The notes under the pieces: generated by a model
What the model was told of the DNA's origin: nothing
Databases searched by the model: none
Seen by the model: only the letters and a program-made list of their open reading frames with translations
DNA from: an uncultured bacterium
Lineage (GTDB): Bacteria; Patescibacteriota; Minisyncoccia; Phycocordibacterales; PALSA-1337
Direction: 5' to 3'
NCBI GenBank assembly: GCA_903842025.1
Contig: CAIMKX010000001.1
Coordinates: 1-35,767 of the forward strand
Length of the DNA stretch: 35,767 nt
Made by a program: the position numbers and the translations under genes
Shown here: positions 9,741-18,742 of the stretch, one piece after another
How positions within the stretch are numbered: the stretch's first letter is position 1
Layout of the letters: every line of letters starts with the position of its first letter

Positions 9741-11129
9741 ATGTTCTATTTCAAATCATCCAAAGGAATAATTCTTTTCGACATTCTCCTGGCTTTTTCA
9801 TTGTCGTTTCTTTTTATCGCAATAATCTCAGAAGCCAGCATTAATTCCAGACAAATATTCGAAAGAGCCAAAGCGCGGGCCGAATTATTGGACGTTTACG
9901 AAGAAACAAATATGAATTCGCCTTCAAAATTATACGGGAATAATCAGAGTGAAATGGATTTCTCTTTATCTTCATCGACCGGAAATTTGTCTTTCGTAAA
10001 AATCGCCATGAATGAAAATGCCGGTTTGAATGAGGCCGTAGGCACACCATATTGTTCCGTCGATTATTTCAATTCGGAAGCCGCCGGTTCGTATCAGTAT
10101 TTTCAGTCGCTGAATGATTCGGGCCAACCGAACTTCAAAACAGCAGCAATCACACCCATAACTTTACCGATCGATCCGCTATTGCCGTTGACGGACTTGG
10201 AAGTCAGGAATGGTATCGCTTACATCTCAACAGATTCTTCCATCGCTTCTGACCCAGACCTAATAATTGTCGATATTTCTGATCCGAATGCGCCGCGCAT
10301 CATTTCCACAATCAATACCGGCCCCGGTCTGTCATCGATCGCTTTGGCCGGAAAAAGAATATTCGCCGCCGCCACCAGCGCCGCCGCTCAGTTACACATT
10401 ATTAGAATGGACGGTCTGAGCAATCCATTCTTGGAAAAGAAATTCAAATTATCTTTGCCGTATGCGACCGCCACGCCGCCTTTGGCAAGCGCAATATTCT
10501 TCAACAACAATAAAGTCTATCTGGGCACGGAAAAATGGGATGGTGATGAGTTCAGCATTATTGATGTTTCTAATCCGCTGGCACCGATTACAATCGGAGG
10601 TTTTGAGACAAACAGCAAGATAAACGATATATATGTCAAAAATGGTATCGCTTACGCGGCGGCTTCCGACCAGAATCAATTAAGGGTTCTTGATGTTGGT
10701 GATCCGGCCAATCCTATTCTTGTCAATTCGTTCGGTCCATCGGGTTGGCAAAGGCAGGAAGGAAAAGCGATTTCCTTTTTCGAAGATGGCTTGAATTTGG
10801 GACGGACTTCGGGAGGTTTCAACTTCACGACCGACCATGAAGCTTTCGCTTGGGCCAGCACCTCCTCAACAACTTTAATCAATCCGAAATCTGTCGATAT
10901 TCCTGGTGGTGTTTATGGGATTATCAAAGACCGATTTCGAATCTATTTGGCAACCAGACAGATAAATAGGGAATTTCAGGTTTTGGATTCCCAATTTACG
11001 ACCTCGACGACGGTTTCCTATTCCTTGCCGATACAACCGCAAGCTATGGCCTGCGATCGGGATAATATCTATATTCTGGCGCATTCGGCGCCGGTGATTT
11101 ATGAGATTAATTTTATGTCACATGACTGA
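9741..11129 (+). CDS. Prepilin-like protein with C-terminal LVIVD-type beta-propeller repeats
   Basis: N-term SSKG|IILFDILLAFSLSFLFIAII (class III-like cleavage, acidic residue at +5); repeats LIIVDISDPNAPRII, FSIIDVSNPLAPITI, LRVLDVGDPANPILV. Confidence 0.75.
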   Translation: MFYFKSSKGIILFDILLAFSLSFLFIAIISEASINSRQIFERAKARAELLDVYEETNMNSPSKLYGNNQSEMDFSLSSSTGNLSFVKIAMNENAGLNEAVGTPYCSVDYFNSEAAGSYQYFQSLNDSGQPNFKTAAITPITLPIDPLLPLTDLEVRNGIAYISTDSSIASDPDLIIVDISDPNAPRIISTINTGPGLSSIALAGKRIFAAATSAAAQLHIIRMDGLSNPFLEKKFKLSLPYATATPPLASAIFFNNNKVYLGTEKWDGDEFSIIDVSNPLAPITIGGFETNSKINDIYVKNGIAYAAASDQNQLRVLDVGDPANPILVNSFGPSGWQRQEGKAISFFEDGLNLGRTSGGFNFTTDHEAFAWASTSSTTLINPKSVDIPGGVYGIIKDRFRIYLATRQINREFQVLDSQFTTSTTVSYSLPIQPQAMACDRDNIYILAHSAPVIYEINFMSHD

Positions 11130-11271
11130 CACAAACTTGCCAGAAGGCATGTCCCTCTCCAAGACCGGAAAAAACTCTGCAGAGTTTTTTCCTCGGTCCT
11201 CGGCAATTTTGTGCTCAAAATTGCCTGCGGAGTCTTTCCGAGGGACATGCCTTCTGGCAAGTTTGGTCAGT
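11125..11271. repeat. 147-bp compound inverted repeat (long stem with two internal hairpins)
   Basis: ACTGACacAAACTTGCCAGAAGGCATGTCCCTC ... GAGGGACATGCCTTCTGGCAAGTTTGGTCAGT; internal AAAAAACTCTGCAGAGTTTTTT and GGCAATTTTGTGCTCAAAATTGCC. Confidence 0.95.
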
Positions 11272-11283
11272 GGTAATAGGGGT

Positions 11284-11436
11284 ATGACACAAAGAAATGG
11301 AATGACTCTTATCGAAGTCCTAATTTACATAACCCTTTTATCTTTTCTGTTGTCCGGTTTCATCCAATATTCATATTCTGTAAATCTTGGGAACATTCAA
11401 TTAATCCATGAGATTCAAGACAAACAAATTCAATAA
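11284..11436 (+). CDS. Very short (50 aa) type IV prepilin-like protein
   Basis: MTQRNG|MTLIEVLIYITLLSFLLSGFIQ, canonical prepilin N-terminus with E5. Confidence 0.7.
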   Translation: MTQRNGMTLIEVLIYITLLSFLLSGFIQYSYSVNLGNIQLIHEIQDKQIQ

Positions 11437-11791
11437 TCGTGGATTTATGGCTCTGATCGCCGTCATATTGATCTCCACCGGCGTATTGGTATTTTCGCTG
11501 GCCACAATGTCAGCGGCCGTTTCATATTCAGACGTTGTCAGTCGAAAGGAGATCCGAATCCAGGCGCAACTGAACGCAGAGGCCTGTCTCGATACTGCAA
11601 TCTTAATGGCCGCCAAGGATTATTTCATTTCAGGGAATATTCCAATCAAGGAATTCGGTTGTGAAGCGGATTTTGAGAACGATTTTGAAGGCAACATAAC
11701 TATTAGTATTTATGCCAAGTTAGGTGATATCTCAATCCGAGAAAAAAGAATCTTGAAAATCGGCGGTAATGCGATTGAGGTTGTCGCATAA
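11408..11791 (+). CDS. Prepilin-like/PilX-like protein
   Basis: NNRG|FMALIAVILISTGVLVFSLATMSAAVSYSD, T4P operon context. Confidence 0.65.
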   Translation: MRFKTNKFNNRGFMALIAVILISTGVLVFSLATMSAAVSYSDVVSRKEIRIQAQLNAEACLDTAILMAAKDYFISGNIPIKEFGCEADFENDFEGNITISIYAKLGDISIREKRILKIGGNAIEVVA

Positions 11792-11815
11792 AACCATGCA
11801 GGATTCTAACATTTT

Positions 11816-12763
11816 TTATTTAGCTTTCAAGTAAGAGTAAATATCCTCGATCGCCTTGACCGCGTCACCAGCGGCGATGTTGTTTTGGTGGTAAAGGCCG
11901 TCGGTGCAATCACCGGCCGCCCAAATGCCGGAAACAACAGTTTGTTGATTTTTGGCGTCGACGGGAATCCGATTGAATTCATCAAGCTTGATAAGCGTTG
12001 CCGCGAAGCCGGTATTTGGCAAAGAGCCGATCTCCACAAAGATGCCCGTCACCGCAAGCTCAATATCTTCGGTCTTTTTTGATTTTAAATCGGCATAGAC
12101 AAGGGAAGTGACGAATTTGTCGCCTTTGACTTCTTTCGGAACCGCGAAAGTCAGGACTTTGACTTTGGGATTTTTGCTGACTGTTTCTATAGTTCCGGGA
12201 TCAGCCTTGAAAGTTCCGCTTCTGTTCAAAATAGTCACGCTTTTGCAATAGGCCATGAGTTGGGCGGCGCTCTCGAAGGCGGCATTGCCGCCGCCTATAA
12301 CCACCACATCCTGGTCGGCATAAAGAGGGCCGTCGCAGGTGGCGCAGTACGTCAATCCCTTGTGTTCATACATGTCCGCTCCGGGAATGTCTAGCCGCCG
12401 CCGGCGACTGCCGGAGGCGATAAGGATGGACCGGGCTTCGTGCCAACCCTTATCGGTTTTGATGGAAAAACTATTGGTCGGTAGCATCGGGGAAGAGGCC
12501 TTCTCAATATTGAGACAGCTTTCGCCTTCCTTGATATCCACGAGATCATGGGCATAAGCCTTGACGTGATTTTCCAGGCTTTTTGATAAGTCGGTGCCGG
12601 AGATCTTGACCGTTCCGATCCAATTTTCGATGCCTTCAGAAACCGCGCTTTGGCCAAGCCAGTCTTTGGTGATGATGACGGTCCTGAGCCGTTTTCTGGC
12701 GGCATAAACCGCCGCCGCCGCTCCGGCCGGACCGCCTCCGATGATAGCTAGATCATAGATCAT
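11816..12763 (-). CDS. trxB: Thioredoxin reductase-like FAD/NAD(P) oxidoreductase
   Basis: DLAIIGGGPAGAAAAVYAARK, CATCDGPLY redox CxxC, VVIGGGNAAFESA, GIWAAGDCTDG; leaderless ATG at 12763 (TGT-TATAAT-CTATCC-ATG). Confidence 0.9.
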   Translation of the reverse strand: MIYDLAIIGGGPAGAAAAVYAARKRLRTVIITKDWLGQSAVSEGIENWIGTVKISGTDLSKSLENHVKAYAHDLVDIKEGESCLNIEKASSPMLPTNSFSIKTDKGWHEARSILIASGSRRRRLDIPGADMYEHKGLTYCATCDGPLYADQDVVVIGGGNAAFESAAQLMAYCKSVTILNRSGTFKADPGTIETVSKNPKVKVLTFAVPKEVKGDKFVTSLVYADLKSKKTEDIELAVTGIFVEIGSLPNTGFAATLIKLDEFNRIPVDAKNQQTVVSGIWAAGDCTDGLYHQNNIAAGDAVKAIEDIYSYLKAK

Positions 12764-12787
12764 GGATAGATTATAACACGTTTTTTG

Positions 12788-12815
12788 TGTCATTCCCGCG
12801 AAAGCGGGAATGACA
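12788..12815. repeat. Family-1 solo hairpin
   Basis: TGTCATTCCCGCGAAAGCGGGAATGACA. Confidence 0.9.
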
Positions 12816-12829
12816 AGCGAAAAAATCAC

Positions 12830-13693
12830 TCACTTAACCTGACAGACCTTCTTCAATTCTGCCAAATCCGCATCTGTCAGCTTCTCATTATTGCCGGAAT
12901 TGTAAGTATACATGATGGCTTTCGGATCTTCGACATGCTCGAGCCCTAAAGCGTGACCCAATTCGTGTTCAAGAACTCTTTGGAGTTTGCCGTAGTCTTT
13001 GTACTGGTAAATATTGATCCTTTCGCCGTTTTTGTCGCTGACGTACTCGCCTTCCTGGAATTCCTGGCCGTTCGAAAGGCTGACGGTGTTGTAGTCCGAC
13101 ACGTCGCTGTTGATGCTTTTGCCGAGGGAATTGATCCTGTCGGCGGTGGAATTGAGGTCCTTGACTATGGCGTTGAGCTCTTGGTTGGCTTGATTTATCT
13201 GGTTGTAAATGCTTTTGTCAATCTTATAAGAATCCATCATAGATTCAACTTGGGCTTTTTTAGCATTATAGGAAGATTTTAAAGAATCATATCGAGTCTT
13301 GAGATCATTGAGGCTCTTTTTGTCGGAATTGATCGAAGATCCCATGTCGTTCAATTGGACGGTACTGCTCTGCCTATCGTCGTATATCAGATTGATCTTG
13401 AGACCGCCGTCCTCTGAAGATGTTAATAGATTTTTGTTAATCGCTAAATTCCAGATTTGGGCGGCCTGGTTCGTGATATGCAGGAAATCGGCGCGATTGA
13501 TCCCGAATCGCTCATCAAACTCGCCGATGGAATATTTGATCGGTTGCCCGCACGGCTTGTCAATACCGATGCTGAGACGAATATTTTTGTAGGCATTCTG
13601 ATAATTGACGCGATTGTAATAGACCATCCCGGAAAGAACGGCGACGATCATGACGTAAAACAAGGATTTGCCCAATCCGATCAAAAATTTCAT
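12830..13693 (-). CDS. Membrane-anchored matrixin-like zinc metalloprotease with coiled-coil insertion
   Basis: LEHELGHALGLEHVEDPKAIMY (HExxHxxGxxH + Met-turn); N-terminal TM; TGC-TATAAT-TGCCCT-ATG start. Confidence 0.85.
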   Translation of the reverse strand: MKFLIGLGKSLFYVMIVAVLSGMVYYNRVNYQNAYKNIRLSIGIDKPCGQPIKYSIGEFDERFGINRADFLHITNQAAQIWNLAINKNLLTSSEDGGLKINLIYDDRQSSTVQLNDMGSSINSDKKSLNDLKTRYDSLKSSYNAKKAQVESMMDSYKIDKSIYNQINQANQELNAIVKDLNSTADRINSLGKSINSDVSDYNTVSLSNGQEFQEGEYVSDKNGERINIYQYKDYGKLQRVLEHELGHALGLEHVEDPKAIMYTYNSGNNEKLTDADLAELKKVCQVK

Positions 13694-13804
13694 AGGGCAA
13701 TTATAGCAGGTTGGCTGGAAAGTCGGCACCCCAGACAGCGATGGTTCGTATTATTATGCAGAATTTCATCAGCAGTTCTCAATAACCAAGGTCTTGGAGG
13801 AAAA

Positions 13805-14011
13805 ATGAATACAGTCGAATTCTTGAATTTCTTGATGCTTTGTGGCGGTATATGCCTCATAATGTGGTCTTGCTACGAGGTCATTTTTAAGCCCATAATC
13901 AGTCGTAAACAGGTAATCGGTTTCTTTATCCTGTTTGCTATCGGCTTCGTCATGGCTTCAATACCATTCCAAACCGTCTACCTGATTTTCTTTCAGCATT
14001 GGTTGAAATAG
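13805..14011 (+). CDS. Small two-TM membrane protein
   Basis: GGAGG Shine-Dalgarno before ATG; hydrophobic 68 aa; terminator follows. Confidence 0.55.
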   Translation: MNTVEFLNFLMLCGGICLIMWSCYEVIFKPIISRKQVIGFFILFAIGFVMASIPFQTVYLIFFQHWLK

Positions 14012-14012
14012 C

Positions 14013-14040
14013 AAAAGCCCCGGAGTTCGGGGCTTTTCTT
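14013..14040. terminator. Bidirectional terminator
   Basis: AAAAGCCCCGGAGTTCGGGGCTTTTCTTT. Confidence 0.85.
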
Positions 14041-15284
14041 TATTTCAATCGGGATCTCCTCAAAAAGGCCGGTATGGCACCCCAGTCATCATCGTCATCT
14101 TTGGTCTCGACTTTGACTTCCTTTTTCGGCTCGACTTTTTCTCCGCTGACGGTGTCTTTTCTTGGCTCAGGAATCGGATTGAAGATCTTACCCTTGTCCT
14201 GAACACGCTTCATCATGCCGGCGATGGTCGACTCGCTCTGGGCGGCGACTGACGGCAGGCTCTGCGGTCGAGTGGCGGTATTCGTCTCCGGAAAACCGGT
14301 GGCAATGACGGTGATCTTGATCTCGTTCTTCTTGAGCTTGTCGTCGCGGACGGTTCCGAAGATGATCTTGGCCTCGGGGTCGATGGACTCCGTGATGACC
14401 TTGGCGGCATCCTGGATCTCGAACATGGTCAGATCCTCGCCTCCGGCAATGGAGAAGAGGACGCCCTTGGCTCCGGCGATGGAGACGTCGAGGAGCGGGG
14501 AATTGATGGCGGCCTTGGCGGCTTCGATGGCGCGGTTTTCGCCGGAGGCCGAACCGATGCCCATGAGAGCCGAGCCGGCGTTCTCCATGACCGTCCGGAT
14601 ATCGGCGAAGTCGATATTGATAAGGCCTGGGGTAGTGATCAAATCAGAAATCCCTTCAACTGCTTGGCGAAGAATTTCATCGCACATGACGAAGGCGTTC
14701 TTGACTGTGGTTTCTTTGCCAATGGCAGAGAGAAGGCGATCGTTGGGAATGACGATGATGGCATCAACTTCTTTACGAAGGTCTTCGAGTGCGGCTTCAG
14801 CGATTCTGGATCTTTGGCGGCCTTCGAAATAGAAAGGTTTGGTGACAACAGCAACAGTAAGGCAGCCGAGTTCTTTTGCCGTTCGGGCAACAACCGGACT
14901 GGCGCCGCTTCCCGTGCCGCCGCCAAGTCCGCAGGTTACGAAAACCATGTCCGCACCCTTGACGGTTTCCTGAATCTCATCCTTGGTTTCTTCGACGGCT
15001 CTTTTGCCAAGGTCGGAATTCATGCCAGTGCCGAGGCCGCGTGTCAGATTCTTGCCGATATTGATGCGCTTCTTGGCCAAAGAACGGTGCAAATCCTGCG
15101 AGTCGGTATTTATGGAAATGAAATCAACCCCTCTGACCTTCGAGGTGATCATGTGGTTCACGGCGTTGCCGCCGGAGCCACCGACTCCGAGGACTTTGAT
15201 GCGGGCGAAGGCTTCTATGTCAGGGGTGATGTTGGGCATGGAATGTTTAGTCTTAGGTTTCTTTTTAACGGGTATTTGGGACAT
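14040..15284 (-). CDS. ftsZ: Cell division protein FtsZ (ORF open to 15347)
   Basis: [31 protein letters not shown]-terminal peptide IPAFLRRSR. Confidence 0.95.
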   Translation of the reverse strand: MSQIPVKKKPKTKHSMPNITPDIEAFARIKVLGVGGSGGNAVNHMITSKVRGVDFISINTDSQDLHRSLAKKRINIGKNLTRGLGTGMNSDLGKRAVEETKDEIQETVKGADMVFVTCGLGGGTGSGASPVVARTAKELGCLTVAVVTKPFYFEGRQRSRIAEAALEDLRKEVDAIIVIPNDRLLSAIGKETTVKNAFVMCDEILRQAVEGISDLITTPGLINIDFADIRTVMENAGSALMGIGSASGENRAIEAAKAAINSPLLDVSIAGAKGVLFSIAGGEDLTMFEIQDAAKVITESIDPEAKIIFGTVRDDKLKKNEIKITVIATGFPETNTATRPQSLPSVAAQSESTIAGMMKRVQDKGKIFNPIPEPRKDTVSGEKVEPKKEVKVETKDDDDDWGAIPAFLRRSRLK

Positions 15285-15509
15285 AAACGAAACTTCTTCC
15301 CAATGTGATTTGGGAAGGTCGATGATGAAATCTGTCAAACGTTGCATCCGGGCAGGTTATTCAAAGCGGTAGGCTCTGTGTCCGTGCCTGTATATTACCA
15401 CAGGGGATTTAGGATACAAGTAAAGGGGCTATGCTTTTTGGGAAACACTGTCGCCTGAATATCGAGCTGCGTTGCATGTGGCTTATAGCGTGGCACAAAA
15501 AAGTAGCTT

Positions 15510-15725
15510 AATCCGTGCTTCGCTCCGGGGCACCCCCTTTTTCAAAGGGGGGATTCTCCAGCGGGAAGTTATTTTAATCGGGGGCATGATCGGCTTCGAC
15601 TTTTGGGTAGAAGATTTAACACTAAGAGTTTTTTGAGCCATAGCGAGTTATATTGAGAGAAAGATTTGATGGAGGATCCCCCTTTGAAAAAGGGGGTGCC
15701 GAGCGAAGCGAGGTGGGGGATTTTA
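15510..15725. repeat. Family-2 inverted-repeat element (CACCCCCTTTTTCAAAGGGGG arms)
   Basis: Left arm gcttcgctccggggcacccccttttt caaagggggg; right arm ccccctttgaaaaagggggtgccgagcgaagcgagg; interior homologous to 21264-21345. Confidence 0.9.
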
Positions 15726-15833
15726 TGAATAGTAGAAGTCAGTTGGTGACATTTTGTCACCAGTTGAAGATGGAGGCTTCTGACGGCAAAGAATATGAAA
15801 CAGATTATTCACAAGTTGAGGGTATTTTTAGGA

Positions 15834-16433
15834 TCATCCGATCTCTGAAATTAATACTACCACCGCTATCATTACGATTAATATCTCCGCATACAGACTC
15901 CAACTTTTCAAAAAGTCACGGGTGGTGATCATTTTCCAGTAATACGAGAAAGTTCCTTTTTGACCGGCCGGTTCGATTTCGACAGTTTTGTGCAGGCAGT
16001 ATCGCTTATTTGAAAAAGGCCAAAACCAGCGGATTCCGAATTCTATAGAGTCAAGAACAAAGTGGCTCCAGGAACCGGCTAGAATTGTAAGGCCGATGAA
16101 GACTGTAAATATTGAATTTGTGATCAAGCCCGCAAGAACAATCAATGCGCACAATATTAACCAAGTCAGCGGCGCGTGAGTAGGGTATTCGCGGTGATTG
16201 GAGGCAATCGTTTTGTCATTCCTGTGAAAGTCGTTTGACTCCTTTGGTAATGACAAAGTTGAATTCCGATTCTCAAAGTAATACCAAATCAGGTCAATAT
16301 CCGGTCCGTCACCGGCCAAAGTGCCGATAATCAAAAGAATTGTTGTTTGATTGGACGAAAAAGAAGTTGCTGTCAGATTCAACAGGATTTGTGTCATGAG
16401 ATAGCCACCTGCAAGATGTCCGGGGAGAACCAT
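15834..16433 (-). CDS. Membrane-bound metal-dependent hydrolase (YdjM/DUF457-like)
   Basis: MVLPGHLAGGYL...GDGPDID...NHREYPTHAPLTWL...GSWSHFVLDSIEFGIRWFWPFS. Confidence 0.75.
   Translation of the reverse strand: MVLPGHLAGGYLMTQILLNLTATSFSSNQTTILLIIGTLAGDGPDIDLIWYYFENRNSTLSLPKESNDFHRNDKTIASNHREYPTHAPLTWLILCALIVLAGLITNSIFTVFIGLTILAGSWSHFVLDSIEFGIRWFWPFSNKRYCLHKTVEIEPAGQKGTFSYYWKMITTRDFLKSWSLYAEILIVMIAVVVLISEIG
16214..16255. repeat. Decayed family-1 hairpin inside the DUF457-like CDS
   Basis: TGTCATTCCTGTGAAAGTCG...TTTGGTAATGACA; protein LSLPKESNDFHRNDK. Confidence 0.6.
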
Positions 16434-16438
16434 TTGTT

Positions 16439-16635
16439 TGTCATTCCCGCGAAAGCGGGAATCCAGTGTTGAACACCAATGTCAAAATCCAAATAACAAA
16501 TGTCAAATCAAATCCAAAGTTCAAAATCCAAAGCCTAGTATTACCAGTTTTGCCATTTGGATTTTGGATTTGATTTGTCATTAGAAATTTGAGCTTTGAC
16601 ATTAACACTGGATTACCGCTTTCGTGGGAATGACA
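16439..16635. repeat. Family-1 inverted-repeat element with nested CAAAATCCAAA interior
   Basis: TGTCATTCCCGCGAAAGCGGGAATCCAGTGTTGAA ... AACACTGGATTACCGCTTTCGTGGGAATGACA. Confidence 0.95.
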
Positions 16636-16650
16636 AGCGAGAGGTTCTCT

Positions 16651-17832
16651 TTATGGCAGAAACTGTTTGACCGCCCTCACCGTCCTTTTCCAAGCGTTCT
16701 TGATGAATACTCTGGAAGCGTCTATCTCCGGGCTCTCTTCATTGTGAAGTCCCCAAATGCACAGTCCGTAGGCGACGGCCCAGGTGGCGTCCTTGAAGGA
16801 CGATTTGTTGTCGAGGGCGCCGATGGTGCCGATTCGCGAGGGCAGTTTGAGGGAGATCTTGGCCATGGTGTCTATGGAATTGAGTCCTGAGCCGCCGCCG
16901 GTGATGACGATGCCGGCCGGCAGCAGACCATTCCTGCCGATCTTTTTCAAATGCGCTTCGATCAATTCAAATATATCGGAAAGACGGGCGGCGATTATTT
17001 CCTCAAGCTTTTTTCGTGGATATGAAGCACCGGTAATGGCGCCGATCTTGATCTGCTCTGCTTCCTCTAACGGAACTTTTAATCCGAGAGCGATGTCATT
17101 GGTGATGTCGGTGGAACCGATGGGAAAGACTTCCAAAGAGGTCGGAATGTTATTCTCAAAGACCGAAATCGAGACAGTCTCGGCGCCGATGTTGGCCAGG
17201 ACACAGCCGGCGACTTTTTGGGACTTGGAAAGGGTGACCATGCCGGCGGCGATCGGCGCAGCGACTACGTCTTCGCATTCGATACCTGCTTCGTTCACGG
17301 CGGAAATAAGGTCTGTGACATGATGATCAAGACAGGTGATGAAAAGAGTTTTCTGTTCGATCTTGTTGCCTTTGAGGCCTTCGATCTTACCGAGAGCGGG
17401 GAAGCCGTCGATCTTGTATTGCAGAGGAATGTCGAAGATGATCCGGCGATTGGCGATGGATGAAGCCGGAATGTCCTTTTCGCATTGCTCGCGAAGATTT
17501 TTGATGTCCAGACTGGTGATCTCGGCGTCAGCCCTGGAAGTCATGACAAAGCTATTTGTGGCAACGCTTGAAAGGCCGATCCCCGAGATGCCGACAAAGG
17601 CTTTCTTGACGGTGACGCCGGCTTTTTCCGAGGCGATCGTCACGGCTTTCTTGATGGCCGAAGAGACGTCACGGACATTGGTAACATAGCCATGACGGAG
17701 GCCGCGCGATTCGGCTTGAGCCGTAGCCAAGATCTTGGGTAGACCCTTCTCATTGCGCTCTTTGGCATTAGCTATGACAACTTTGACACAATAGGTGCCA
17801 ACGTCGATTCCTGTGATGATGTTCCGAGACAT
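16651..17832 (-). CDS. ftsA: Cell division protein FtsA
   Basis: GIDVGTYCVKVVIA, VLANIGAETVSISVFENN, GIVITGGGSGLNSI. Confidence 0.9.
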   Translation of the reverse strand: MSRNIITGIDVGTYCVKVVIANAKERNEKGLPKILATAQAESRGLRHGYVTNVRDVSSAIKKAVTIASEKAGVTVKKAFVGISGIGLSSVATNSFVMTSRADAEITSLDIKNLREQCEKDIPASSIANRRIIFDIPLQYKIDGFPALGKIEGLKGNKIEQKTLFITCLDHHVTDLISAVNEAGIECEDVVAAPIAAGMVTLSKSQKVAGCVLANIGAETVSISVFENNIPTSLEVFPIGSTDITNDIALGLKVPLEEAEQIKIGAITGASYPRKKLEEIIAARLSDIFELIEAHLKKIGRNGLLPAGIVITGGGSGLNSIDTMAKISLKLPSRIGTIGALDNKSSFKDATWAVAYGLCIWGLHNEESPEIDASRVFIKNAWKRTVRAVKQFLP

Positions 17833-17846
17833 ATAAAAATGTTTTG

Positions 17847-17877
17847 TAGAGATGAGGCAATGCCTCGTCTCTACGGG
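17847..17877. repeat. Hairpin GTAGAGATGAGGC-AAT-GCCTCGTCTCTAC between ftsA and ybeY
   Basis: Direct reading. Confidence 0.8.
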
Positions 17878-17882
17878 CCGCC

Positions 17883-18266
17883 TCAGATCTTAAATTTTTT
17901 GCAAATTTCGTTCTCTATAGCCTCCATTGTACTCCCATGGTCGTACCCTTTCAAATGAACGCAACCGTGGATAAAGAGAAAAGCCAGAAAATTTTCAGAT
18001 TTTCGCTGGAATTTGACGGCTTCTTTTTCGGCTTCCGATGGGCAAATGTAGATCTCGCCCTCATTCTCGGAAAGAGGGAAACTGAGGATGTCGGTTGGGA
18101 CATTTTTCTGGCGATATTGATCGTTCAGTTTTTGAATGCCATCGGCTGAGATTATTACCAAAGACAAAGTGTAATCAGGACCGAGCGCCGCTTCTTTTAT
18201 GGATGAAAAATCAATAGGCGGAAGTTTGGATTCCGTCTCGTTTGAGATTGAGAAATTGTGGGTCAC
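17883..18266 (-). CDS. ybeY: Endoribonuclease/rRNA maturation factor YbeY (GTG start here; ORF open to 18356 through a repeat)
   Basis: NVPTDILSFPLSENEGEIYICP and HGCVHLKGYDH. Confidence 0.85.
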   Translation of the reverse strand: MTHNFSISNETESKLPPIDFSSIKEAALGPDYTLSLVIISADGIQKLNDQYRQKNVPTDILSFPLSENEGEIYICPSEAEKEAVKFQRKSENFLAFLFIHGCVHLKGYDHGSTMEAIENEICKKFKI

Positions 18267-18269
18267 AAA

Positions 18270-18418
18270 AAAATCCCCCCCTCCTCGGCTATCGCCTCGG
18301 AGTACCCCCTTTTTCAAAGGGGGATTTTCCAACAGGATCCTTTGATTAAAAATCATGGCGGGTGAGTTGGAGATTCCCCCTTTGAAAAAGGGGGTGCCCG
18401 AAGGGCGGGGGATTTTAC
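18270..18418. repeat. Family-2 inverted-repeat element, short-interior variant
   Basis: aatcccccc...taccccctttttcaaagggggattttcc / gattccccctttgaaaaagggggtgcc..gggggatttta; overlaps the rpsU stop codon. Confidence 0.9.
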
Positions 18419-18663
18419 TTTTTGCCTCCTCTTTCCGGCTTGACGGGAGCTTTGCCGAGCTTGATGAGCTCCGCCATATTGGCGCGGCGCTTCAAGAGGG
18501 TCAGGCGACGCATCTTTACCTTGTAGTGGGATTGGACGCGGGTGCTGGAACGGAGGGTCCTCACGCGAGGAATAACACCAGAACTCTGGACTTTGCGGGT
18601 AAAACGGCGGATGACGCCCATGGCGTTCTCACCGGCATTCTTGCTGACTTCGACGTTTATCAT
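18415..18663 (-). CDS. rpsU: Ribosomal protein bS21
   Basis: Small basic INVEVSKNAGENAMGVIRRFTRKVQSSGVIPRVRTLRS. Confidence 0.85.
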   Translation of the reverse strand: MINVEVSKNAGENAMGVIRRFTRKVQSSGVIPRVRTLRSSTRVQSHYKVKMRRLTLLKRRANMAELIKLGKAPVKPERGGKK

Positions 18664-18742
18664 GGGGAAAAGATAACATATTACCTAGAATGAAGCAAAT
18701 ATTAAGGGTTCTTTACCAATTACTAATATCTAATTTCTAAAC

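Noticed and set aside
11284-11791. Frameshift splitting one pilin into two
   Set aside because: The second ORF has its own start and its own prepilin-like hydrophobic N-terminus, so two separate genes are more likely.
12764-12829. N-terminal extension of TrxB (MIFSLVIPAFAGMTQKTCYNLS)
   Set aside because: Repeat-derived sequence; a TATAAT promoter and ATG at 12763 fit the Rossmann-fold start.
14664-15308. Long + strand ORF (214 aa)
   Set aside because: Antisense to ftsZ, explained by codon bias of the real gene.
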